Below are positions 7,842 through 13,898 of a stretch of DNA of 14,911 nucleotides, piece by piece. Each line of letters begins with the position of its first letter. Position 1 is the stretch's first letter. Both the position numbers and the translations under genes were made by a program. This DNA comes from DATFYI01 sp035315125 (GTDB lineage: Bacteria; Chloroflexota; Anaerolineae; Anaerolineales; Anaerolineaceae). Under the pieces are notes generated by a model that was not told the DNA's origin, searched no databases, and was given only the letters and a program-made list of their open reading frames with translations. The stretch covers positions 1-14,911 of the forward strand of contig DATFYI010000297.1 in the NCBI GenBank assembly GCA_035315125.1, read 5' to 3'.

Positions 7842-8957
7842 ATGAGTACTATAGATCAATTACATAAAATAGGCCAATCCATTTGGTATGACAATATCCA
7901 GCGTCGCTTGCTGGAAAACGGCGAATTGGCACAAATGATATCCAATGGAGATATTCGAGGGGTAACTTCTAACCCCTCGATTTTTCATAATGCAATTTCT
8001 AAATCGCATGATTACGATGTTGCATTAAAGCCACTTGCCAGATCGGGCTGTTCTCCTGAAGAAATTTTCTACCAGCTTGCTCTCGAAGACATTCGTAACG
8101 CAGCTGATTTATTCAAACCGCTTTATGAACAATCCAAAGCTGCAGATGGGTACGTCAGCATGGAGGTCAGTCCCTACCTGGCGCGCGATACTCAGAGCAC
8201 AATTTCAGAAGCAAAACGTTTATGGGACCTGGTGAACCGTCCTAACCTGATGGTTAAAATCCCTGCAACTGAGCAAGGCATAGAGGCAATATATAAATCA
8301 ATTGCTGCTGGAATTAACATCAATGTTACTTTAATCTTCTCACTGGATAGGTATAAACAGGTTATAGAAGCTTTTCTCAGTGGGCTCGAAGCGCGGGTTG
8401 CTCAAGGTTTGCCAATTAATTCCATCGCATCAGTAGCTTCATTCTTTGTATCGCGCGTTGATACCAATGTTGACAGCCAACTTCAGTTGTTAATCAAAAG
8501 CGATGTTTCCAAAGCAGCACAGGCCACCCAATTACTTGGCAAGTCAGCCATCGCAAACGCACGATTGGCATATGTAATGTTCCGCAAAATGGTTAATACA
8601 GAACGATACAGCCGGTTGCAAGCCCTCGGAGCACATTATCAAAGACCTTTGTGGGCTTCAACCAGTACAAAAAATCCAGCATACCGGGACGTTATGTATG
8701 TTGAGGAGTTGATCGGTCCAGACACGGTCAATACGGTTCCACCACAAACTCTGGATGCATTTAAAGATCACGGGCGCGTTGAAATTACCCTATCGGAAGA
8801 TGCGACTGATTCGACACAAATTATCAAACGCCTTGAAGGCTTGGGAATTTCAATGCAGCAGGTGACCCAACAGCTGGAAGATGAGGGTGTAAAAACCTTT
8901 TCAGATGCTTTTGATGCTTTATTGAAAACGATCAAAGAGAGAAGTGAGGCTGCTTAG
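7842..8957 (+). CDS. tal: Transaldolase
   Basis: Transaldolase moves a dihydroxyacetone unit between sugar phosphates through a Schiff base and completes the non-oxidative pentose phosphate reactions begun by Tkt. The protein of 371 residues is of the longer bacterial type that opens with LHKIGQSIWYDNI. Key residues are Asp17, Glu108 in VSMEVSP, the Schiff-base Lys139 in NLMVKIPAT, and Asn161 with Thr163 in NVTLIFS. GVTSNPSIF at 40-48 is the usual phosphate-side loop. I chose ATG 7842 because AGG at 7832-7834 precedes it and it matches family N-termini; an in-frame TTG at 7815 overlapping the rpiB stop would add nine residues. The C-terminal part beyond residue 300 has no fusion domain. Confidence 0.95.
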   Translation: MSTIDQLHKIGQSIWYDNIQRRLLENGELAQMISNGDIRGVTSNPSIFHNAISKSHDYDVALKPLARSGCSPEEIFYQLALEDIRNAADLFKPLYEQSKAADGYVSMEVSPYLARDTQSTISEAKRLWDLVNRPNLMVKIPATEQGIEAIYKSIAAGININVTLIFSLDRYKQVIEAFLSGLEARVAQGLPINSIASVASFFVSRVDTNVDSQLQLLIKSDVSKAAQATQLLGKSAIANARLAYVMFRKMVNTERYSRLQALGAHYQRPLWASTSTKNPAYRDVMYVEELIGPDTVNTVPPQTLDAFKDHGRVEITLSEDATDSTQIIKRLEGLGISMQQVTQQLEDEGVKTFSDAFDALLKTIKERSEAA

Positions 8958-8987
8958 GTAGCAGAAGAATATTCCATCAGTGCTGCC
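8957..8987 (+). terminator. Possible hairpin terminator after tal
   Basis: GGTAGCA at 8957-8963 pairs with TGCTGCC at 8981-8987. The stem has 7 pairs including one U-G wobble in the plus-strand RNA, and begins on the last base of the tal stop codon. The following bases, CGTTTACC, are only weakly T-rich, so efficiency is doubtful. It lies in the short gap before the convergent gene ending at 9000. Confidence 0.35.
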
Positions 8988-8999
8988 CGTTTACCGGAT

Positions 9000-10004
9000 T
9001 TAACAACATTTTCTTCTTGTTCTGGCAAACCAAATAAATCCAAAAATTGCAGCATAAAGCCACCAGGGTCTGGCTGTAAACCACAAGAAACCCTGGGATA
9101 GCTTCCTTACCCGCTCAACCTGTTGACTGGATTTGATTGGGAGGCTTACGGTTTGATACCAATCAAAACCAATTAGCGAATCAAGGAACCCTTGCTGCAC
9201 GCACCCCTCAAGACTGAAAATGTAGATCCAATCCGTATGCTGAAATGCTAGCAAAAGATCCCGTTTTAACTCCTGCCAGTATAATGGCGGGGTATTTTCA
9301 ACACCCTCAATTGTCACACCACCACCCGTGCTTCCAACACCAATTGCTTGAGCATCACGTGCATAACTCCATAGCATACCAAGACCGTTTTCTCGCAAAA
9401 TACTTGTATAAAGCATCAAAACTTCACGATCGACTGAAAGATCGACCAGTCCAGTACTGTGTTGAATAAACGTCGAACCGGCTTTGCGCTCATCGACAAT
9501 GATTGGAATCTGGTAGCTTTCAACGTTATACCCATCACACCGTATTTGTGTAACCAATGATCGATAATCAACCAATGCTTTTTGGTGTTTGCTGGGATTA
9601 ATAAGTTTATTAAATGCTTGCTTAATCAATTCCGGGCGATCCTTGTTAATCATGGCATATGTACGGATATCCGGTTCGATGTCCAGGCCAATACCGGCCC
9701 ATTTAAGTTTATTTTTAGTGGACCAGCTCTTAAATTGCCCATATAAACTGGCTGCTTGTGGGGCATTATCCAGATTTAACCAATACCCTTGCTCCTTGGG
9801 GAGTAGCATCCAGGCAGAAACTGGTATACCGGCTTTATTTAATTGTTTGACAACATCTACTCTTTCTTGACTGAAATCCAGGATACCAAGGCTGATCCTG
9901 GCATCCAATTTCTTTAATTTCTCAATCAGCCCTTCATCAGCGAACAATTCACTGAGGGGCCCGGCTTCGAGTTCACAAAAAAATGTTAAATTGGGTTGAT
10001 TCAT
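9000..10004 (-). CDS. Unrecognised TIM-barrel-like protein with C-terminal membrane segment
   Basis: I do not recognise a named family for this 334-residue protein. The order of strand-like segments suggests a (beta/alpha)8 barrel: LTFFCELE at 6-13, ISLGILDF at 37-44, IPVSAWMLLP at 60-69, WAGIGLDIEPD at 102-112, VESYQIPIIVDE at 161-172, EVLMLYTS at 194-201 and WIYIFSLEGC at 259-268. GIGLDIEPD resembles the strand-4 end of GH18-type barrels, where acidic residues act in catalysis; Asp108, Glu110 and Asp112 are the obvious candidates here. That resemblance is inference. There is no signal peptide. A hydrophobic segment at about 312-327 (WWLYAAIFGFIWFA) followed by RTRRKCC suggests a C-terminal membrane anchor with a basic tail. 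GAGGG six bases before ATG gives a good ribosome binding site. It follows the ROK kinase by 28 bp and is probably co-transcribed with it. Confidence 0.72.
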   Translation of the reverse strand: MNQPNLTFFCELEAGPLSELFADEGLIEKLKKLDARISLGILDFSQERVDVVKQLNKAGIPVSAWMLLPKEQGYWLNLDNAPQAASLYGQFKSWSTKNKLKWAGIGLDIEPDIRTYAMINKDRPELIKQAFNKLINPSKHQKALVDYRSLVTQIRCDGYNVESYQIPIIVDERKAGSTFIQHSTGLVDLSVDREVLMLYTSILRENGLGMLWSYARDAQAIGVGSTGGGVTIEGVENTPPLYWQELKRDLLLAFQHTDWIYIFSLEGCVQQGFLDSLIGFDWYQTVSLPIKSSQQVERVRKLSQGFLWFTARPWWLYAAIFGFIWFARTRRKCC

Positions 10005-10032
10005 TTGATTCCCTCAAAAAGTGATTTAAATC

Positions 10033-10935
10033 TTAGTAATATCCAACTAAACGCTGCGCCAGCGCAATTGCACCCATTACTCCAGCCTGATTACCCAATT
10101 CTGGAGCAACAATGTAATGATCAATATCATTCAATATCGCCGGGGATTGTACGTAATTATTGAGATAATCTGAAACATTTTTTCTTATAAGCGGGAGCAA
10201 ATTCGATTGTTGCATCACTCCACCACCCAAAATTACACGCTTTGGTGACAATATGCAAACCAAATTCTGAACTGCAAGCGCAATGTATTTTGCCTCTAAG
10301 TTCCAGGCAGGGTGGTCAACAGGCAAAGTTTCGCCAGCCTGTCCCCAACGTGCTTTTATCGTTGGCCCAGCCGCCAATCCTTCGAAACAATCTCCATGAT
10401 AAGGGCAAGTTCCGATGAAGGGATCAACTTGCCAGTCATGCGGTATTCGCATATGCCCCATTTCCGGGTGTACTAATCCATGGAGGGTCTTCCCATTAAT
10501 AACTCCTCCCCCACCAATGCCAGTTCCTATTGTTAAATAAATAAAATCATTCAAATCTTTCCCTGCACCCCAGGTCCATTCTCCAACGGCAGCCGCATTA
10601 ACATCCGTATCAATTACAACCGGCAGATCCATAGCCTTCCGAATGGTACCGACCATATCGGTATTCGACCAACCAGGTTTAGGGGTTAAAGTGATAAAAC
10701 CAAAGGTTGGTGAAGCAGGATCAAGATCGACTGGGCCAAAACATCCAATCCCAATTGCGGATATTGGTTCTTCTTGCTTTACACTTTGTTCTTGAAAAAA
10801 ATTAACCACCTGCTGCAACGTCTTTTCAGGTGTCGTAGTCGGGAAGCGTGTTTCGGCCATTATCTTATCTGGCCCACTTGAAACAATGCAGATAAACTTT
10901 GTCCCGCCAGCCTCAATTCCGCCAAATAATTTCAT
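10033..10935 (-). CDS. ROK-family sugar kinase, fructokinase type
   Basis: This cytosolic ATP-dependent hexose kinase is most like the zinc-containing ROK fructokinases. With the chosen start it has 300 residues. The N-terminal phosphate-binding motif is GGIEAGGTKF, DTDVNAAA carries the catalytic Asp111, and TIGTGIGGGGV is the second phosphate loop. HPEMGH (His161) with CPYHGDC (Cys177, His180, Cys183) forms the ROK zinc site, and the CPYHGDCFEGLAAGP version is typical of ScrK/YdhR-like fructokinases; glucokinase or mannokinase activity cannot be excluded. ATG at 10935 is preferred because GAGG lies six bases upstream and MKLFGGIEAGG is the usual start; two Met codons at 10950 and 10947 lack a ribosome binding site. 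It heads a two-gene unit opposite the pentose phosphate genes. Confidence 0.92.
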   Translation of the reverse strand: MKLFGGIEAGGTKFICIVSSGPDKIMAETRFPTTTPEKTLQQVVNFFQEQSVKQEEPISAIGIGCFGPVDLDPASPTFGFITLTPKPGWSNTDMVGTIRKAMDLPVVIDTDVNAAAVGEWTWGAGKDLNDFIYLTIGTGIGGGGVINGKTLHGLVHPEMGHMRIPHDWQVDPFIGTCPYHGDCFEGLAAGPTIKARWGQAGETLPVDHPAWNLEAKYIALAVQNLVCILSPKRVILGGGVMQQSNLLPLIRKNVSDYLNNYVQSPAILNDIDHYIVAPELGNQAGVMGAIALAQRLVGYY

Positions 10936-11090
10936 GATCTGCCTCATCATTTTGGTGATATAAATGAATTCATATATTAACAGGAAAAATAGCTTAGAAT
11001 TAATTTAATCATAGCATAGCTTTTTGCAAGATACTATATTTTTAGATATATTACAAGGTCCTTAATTTTTATATATGCTAACAGGAGATT
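10936..11090. promoter_or_regulatory. AT-rich divergent promoter region between the ROK kinase and the methyltransferase
   Basis: For the rightward gene, TTGCAA at 11024-11029 and TATATT at 11047-11052 are spaced by 17 bases, a plausible promoter with a start near 11059. For the leftward gene, an extended -10 (TGCTATGAT) reads on the minus strand from 11016 to 11008, without a clear -35. The two signals lie close together, so the promoters may interfere. No long palindrome or riboswitch-like fold is apparent. Confidence 0.4.
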
Positions 11091-11765
11091 ATGTCAGCTT
11101 CTCGTTATATCATCAATCAATGCCTGAACATAAATTGCCAATTTCGTTTTCCGGCTCGAGAAGATGATTTTCATCAAAAAATATGCCCTAAATGCGGATC
11201 AAATACCCGGATAGTGGAGCCAGAACATCCCACCCAGCGTGTAAAAATACTGGACAGACCCGTGGACGGGCCCCAGGTTGAAGCACTGTTGGATAACATC
11301 CGTAGCAGTTTAAATGTGGGTTCCATTTTCCGGACTGCCGATGGCGCTGGATTAAGTCGTATCCACCTTTGTGGGATATCAGCCACACCCGACAATCCAA
11401 AGGTTGCGAAAACTGCTTTAGGTGCTGAATTTGCAATCCCTTGGATGTATCATTTAGATGGACTCTCTGTAATAAACACCTTTATAGATAAGGGTTATCG
11501 AATATGGGCGCTCGAAGGTGGCCCCAAATCTCAGTCAATATTTTCGCTGCCGTATGAACTCCATGGTCCTCCAATTGTATTGGTAGTCGGTAACGAGGTA
11601 TCCGGCATTGATCCTGGTATCCTAAATCATTGTGATCGGATCGTTGCAATCCCGATGGAGGGTTTTAAACGCTCCCTGAATGTTGCTGTGGCTTTCGGAA
11701 TTGCTGCATATTTTCTAAGATTTGGCATCACGATCAGCAATCATGGCGAAAATATTAAATCATGA
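11091..11765 (+). CDS. TrmH/SpoU-family RNA 2'-O-methyltransferase with N-terminal zinc ribbon
   Basis: This predicted SAM-dependent SPOUT methyltransferase acts on the ribose 2'-OH of tRNA or rRNA. The 224-residue protein begins with a short zinc-ribbon-like module: Cys11 and Cys16, then Cys32 and Cys35 in KICPKCGSNTR. The SpoU domain follows from about residue 64. Motif 1 is NIRSSLNVGSIFRTADGAGL (69-88, with Arg71, Asn75 and Arg81), motif 2 is VVGNEVSGID (165-174, with Asn168 and Glu169), and motif 3 is IPMEGFKRSLNVAVAFGIAAY (187-207), the knot region that binds SAM. The exact substrate cannot be read from the sequence. AGGAG at 11083-11087 is only three bases from ATG, rather close. Its stop overlaps the start of a possible small ORF in an ATGA. 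Confidence 0.9.
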   Translation: MSASRYIINQCLNINCQFRFPAREDDFHQKICPKCGSNTRIVEPEHPTQRVKILDRPVDGPQVEALLDNIRSSLNVGSIFRTADGAGLSRIHLCGISATPDNPKVAKTALGAEFAIPWMYHLDGLSVINTFIDKGYRIWALEGGPKSQSIFSLPYELHGPPIVLVVGNEVSGIDPGILNHCDRIVAIPMEGFKRSLNVAVAFGIAAYFLRFGITISNHGENIKS

Positions 11766-11851
11766 AAAAAAGTGGTGGCAATTTTTCTTTCAAACTCCTG
11801 CTTATTGCGCAATTAACAGTTGCACTGGTAAACGATAATGAACGATTTTGA
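11762..11851 (+). CDS. Possible 29-residue membrane peptide coupled to methyltransferase and LuxR gene
   Basis: The ATG at 11762 overlaps the methyltransferase stop in an ATGA, and the frame runs 29 codons to TGA at 11849-11851. It ends 14 bases inside the downstream regulator gene. The peptide starts MKKSGG, continues with a hydrophobic stretch, FKLLLIAQLTVALV, and ends NDNERF. It could be a single membrane helix or a signal-peptide remnant. It has no good ribosome binding site of its own, so it would depend on coupling. It may equally be a chance frame. Confidence 0.3.
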   Translation: MKKSGGNFSFKLLLIAQLTVALVNDNERF

Positions 11852-12491
11852 GAATAACAAGCTTAATGTATTGATTGTTGCCCCGGTCCATAGCATGCGG
11901 GTCGGGCTTCACGCAATGTTGGATTTGGATCCACACTTTGAGATTGTGGCCGAAGCGGCAGATCTATCTGAGACAGCTCAAATATTACAATCGGTCGATT
12001 TAATCGTGCTTGCCTCGTGGAATATTTCCTCGCTTGAATTGTCCCATGCTCTAGAAGATGTGAATCCATCCATCCCTCTTTTACTATTGACCGATGAACC
12101 GATTTCCCCGCAGACTTTAAACAGTCTTAAACTTCGTACCTGGGGAGTACTTCCAATTGATGCGGCCCAGGATGAATTAATGGCAGGTGTCAGGGCACTA
12201 TCGGCAGGTCTGTGGGTAGGTACTCCTCAACTTCTGACAACAATATTGGCTCAATCAGCCCTCTCTGTCACCAGTCCTGCTGAAGGAGGCTTTGAACCTC
12301 TCACGCCTCGGGAAAGCGAGATCCTTCAACATCTGGCTCAAGGTTTAACGAATAAACAGATTGCGTGGAAATTATCCATCAGTGAACATACAGTCAAATT
12401 CCATATTTCATCTATTTATAGCAAATTAGGGGCAGCTAACCGTACCGAAGCCGTTCGCATCGGGGCGCGTCAGGGCATCATTCTGTTATAA
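11838..12491 (+). CDS. LuxR-type DNA-binding regulator with degenerate receiver domain
   Basis: This 217-residue protein has the layout of NarL/FixJ response regulators: a receiver-like domain at about 10-125 and a LuxR helix-turn-helix at about 153-217 (LTPRESEILQHLAQGLTNKQ, then SEHTVKFHISSIYSKLGA), with the recognition helix around 183-195. The phosphorylation pocket is gone. The acidic pair that normally follows the first strand is Ala15-Pro16 in LIVAPVHS. The acceptor Asp position reads Ser60 in LIVLASWN. The conserved Lys is replaced around Pro106-Ile107 in GVLPIDA, while the Thr85 position is kept. It is therefore likely to respond to something other than phosphate, or to act constitutively. 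No sensor kinase is adjacent. The start has no strong ribosome binding site and lies within the end of the small ORF, so reinitiation is possible. Its target is unknown. Confidence 0.88.
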   Translation: MNDFENNKLNVLIVAPVHSMRVGLHAMLDLDPHFEIVAEAADLSETAQILQSVDLIVLASWNISSLELSHALEDVNPSIPLLLLTDEPISPQTLNSLKLRTWGVLPIDAAQDELMAGVRALSAGLWVGTPQLLTTILAQSALSVTSPAEGGFEPLTPRESEILQHLAQGLTNKQIAWKLSISEHTVKFHISSIYSKLGAANRTEAVRIGARQGIILL

Positions 12492-12501
12492 ACGAAAATC
12501 T

Positions 12502-13596
12502 TTACCGAATCAGCCCTAGTTCCTTCAATCGAGCTGACACTTTGTTACTATCCCACAAAAGCGAGCCCTGAGGTCCAGGCGATGTCCATTCTGGCTTAAC
12601 TTCATCCTGGATAATCGATTCTTTGGGGGTGATCTTCATCAAACAAGCAAGATTAACAATTTGTTCTGGACTCAGATCAGTTATCATCGCTCCCTTTATT
12701 TGCTCATATAACTGCGGAATTTTAAGCCATACCGATGGATCTAACAGTTTTTGTCGGAGCGCCTGCACCAGAAGGTTATCACGTTGAATACGGCCAAAAT
12801 CCGAATCCGGTATTGCACGCGCATAGGCCTCGACCTGTTTCCCATTCAGAGTCTGCTGTCCGGCTGGGATTACCATCCCAATCCATGGGTCAGTTGTCCT
12901 TTCGGGAACATACATGGGTATTCCACCGACTAAGTCGACCATAGCTGGAATCTGTGAGAGATCAATGGTCAAGTAATGATCAAAATGCAGGGAAAAATTC
13001 TGCTCCATGACCCTGGCAGTAGCATTGGTGCCATCCACCATCTTATTTCGGACCTCTGGCTGGGTGGAGCGTCTGCGTGCTTCATAAAAAACCACACCCA
13101 ATCTGTCGGCGTCAATCGCCGGGTTGGTAAAACCTGCTGTAGTAGTTGTTACCCATAGATCTCGCGTAAAAGCATAGATATTCACTTTTTTATTAGGAAA
13201 ATCCACCAATGCTGCTCTTGTCAAGTCACTACCCTTTTCTCCCCTTAAATCCGCCGCGTCTGATCCCAAGATCAACACGTTCCAAACTCCAGTCTCCCCG
13301 CATACTGCGGAAGAGTTGACTTGAAGATTAGCCGCATTATTAACTACAATAGTGACGGTTGGATTAGTGGTAGGATTGGACGCTACAAGGTCGCTGGTTG
13401 AATTAGTGGTAGGAACGGCCGTTGTAAATCCCTCAGCTGGCTTAGTGGCTAAGCTTACTGTCGGGGCAACCGAACTCAGCGCCGGTCCCAATGGGTGACG
13501 ATAAAAGGCTAGAACCGGCAGGCTGATCAGTAGTAACAAAATAACGATCAATACTATCCATACTGTTCTTTTTTTTATAATATCATTGAATTTCAT
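12502..13596 (-). CDS. LytR-CpsA-Psr (LCP) family protein
   Basis: LCP proteins are membrane-anchored phosphotransferases outside the cell that attach glycopolymers to peptidoglycan or to surface proteins. With ATG 13596 the protein has 364 residues: a basic N-terminus, one membrane helix at about 12-31, a Thr/Ser/Asn/Pro-rich linker from about 42 to 95, and the LCP domain from about 104. Domain landmarks are VLILGSDAADLRG, Asp124 in GSDLTRAAL, Arg145-Asp146 in AFTRDLWV (usually PRD), DHYLTIDLSQIPAMVDLVGG at 206-225, and the Arg-rich active-site region YARAIPDSDFGRIQRDNLLV at 258-277. Cys99 and Cys318 could form a disulfide. GGAG at 13605-13608 is eight bases before this ATG; an in-frame ATG at 13641 lacks a ribosome binding site. 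Ten bases separate its stop from the convergent LuxR gene. Confidence 0.88.
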   Translation of the reverse strand: MKFNDIIKKRTVWIVLIVILLLLISLPVLAFYRHPLGPALSSVAPTVSLATKPAEGFTTAVPTTNSTSDLVASNPTTNPTVTIVVNNAANLQVNSSAVCGETGVWNVLILGSDAADLRGEKGSDLTRAALVDFPNKKVNIYAFTRDLWVTTTTAGFTNPAIDADRLGVVFYEARRRSTQPEVRNKMVDGTNATARVMEQNFSLHFDHYLTIDLSQIPAMVDLVGGIPMYVPERTTDPWIGMVIPAGQQTLNGKQVEAYARAIPDSDFGRIQRDNLLVQALRQKLLDPSVWLKIPQLYEQIKGAMITDLSPEQIVNLACLMKITPKESIIQDEVKPEWTSPGPQGSLLWDSNKVSARLKELGLIR

Positions 13597-13717
13597 TAAC
13601 TTCGCTCCATTCTTTAATTCTATCCAGCCGCTTATCATCAAACAATAATGGGGTCCTTTGCAATAGAATACCTCTTTGATCGAAGGAAGTATTAAATTTT
13701 GTGTTTGTCCTTATCAT
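13583..13717 (-). CDS. Small ORF (44 aa) with AGGAGG site, upstream of and overlapping the LCP gene
   Basis: ATG at 13717 opens 44 codons ending in TGA at 13585-13583. AGGAGG at 13730-13725 gives a perfect ribosome binding site with a seven-base gap, the best in the window. The peptide is polar and charged, beginning MIRTNTKF and ending RIKEWSEVNEIQ; I recognise no family. Its last 14 bases overlap the start of the LCP gene in another frame, and the LCP ribosome binding site lies inside it, so it could be a leader that controls LCP translation. Its own ribosome binding site is buried in a hairpin (listed separately). Real translation is plausible but unproven. Confidence 0.45.
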   Translation of the reverse strand: MIRTNTKFNTSFDQRGILLQRTPLLFDDKRLDRIKEWSEVNEIQ

Positions 13718-13816
13718 AAATAGACCTCCTGGTACAGTTGTTGTCTTGCAATTTCAACTTTCTCCAGAAGGTCTATTTTTTCAATCTCTTGGCTAATTAA
13801 ATTCAGGATGGATCAT
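13714..13816 (-). other. Possible leader or frameshifted small gene reading through the hairpin
   Basis: ATG at 13816 has AGGA five bases upstream (13825-13822) but stops after seven codons (MIHPEFN). One frame over, from 13812, 32 codons are open to a TGA at 13716-13714 that overlaps the next ATG as ATGA. This second frame has no ATG, GTG or TTG start. It reads as an amphipathic, charged helix containing ISQEIEKIDLLEKVEIARQQ. A single-base shift would join the two. It may be a broken small gene, a leader peptide, or chance. Confidence 0.25.
13718..13778 (-). promoter_or_regulatory. Hairpin sequestering the ribosome binding site of the 44-codon ORF
   Basis: On the minus-strand RNA the 5' arm AAATAGACCTTCTGG (13778-13764) pairs over 15 bases with CCAGGAGGTCTATTT (13732-13718); 14 pairs are Watson-Crick and one is U-G. 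The 31-base loop holds a further 5-bp stem, AGTTG/CAACT. The 3' arm contains AGGAGG and ends at the base before the ATG at 13717. On the plus strand the odd position is a C-A mismatch, although six T residues follow at 13776-13781, so a plus-strand terminator is the alternative reading. Confidence 0.6.
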
Positions 13817-13898
13817 GTATATCCTGTTTACTCTCGAAAGAGTAATACGCTTTGTGACTTAATCACTTTTACGGATATCCTCTCCCTATGTTTTGCAG

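Larger units (their letters stand above)
13597..13898. other. Interval between the repeat protein and the LCP gene
   Basis: About 300 bases separate the two large minus-strand genes. On the minus strand it holds, in order, several small inverted repeats near 13804-13866, an open frame without a standard start (13812-13714), the long hairpin at 13718-13778, and the 44-codon ORF. No clear promoter for the LCP gene was found. The short repeats are GTGA/TCAC at 13854-13866, ACTCT/AGAGT at 13830-13843 with a CGAA loop, and CAGGAT/ATCCTG at 13804-13826. The last could act as a terminator for the repeat protein, although it lacks a strong T-run. Confidence 0.55.

Noticed and set aside
10936..10950. 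Longer ROK kinase starting at 10950
   Set aside because: GAGG is placed for the ATG at 10935, and that start gives the usual MKLFGGIEAGG.
13597..13641. Longer LCP start at 13641
   Set aside because: It has no ribosome binding site, and the extra 15 residues precede a normal basic-plus-membrane-helix N-terminus; GGAG lies eight bases before ATG 13596.
13718..13778. Long inverted repeat as ends of a small mobile element
   Set aside because: No flanking target-site duplication is seen and one arm coincides with a ribosome binding site, so RNA function explains it better.
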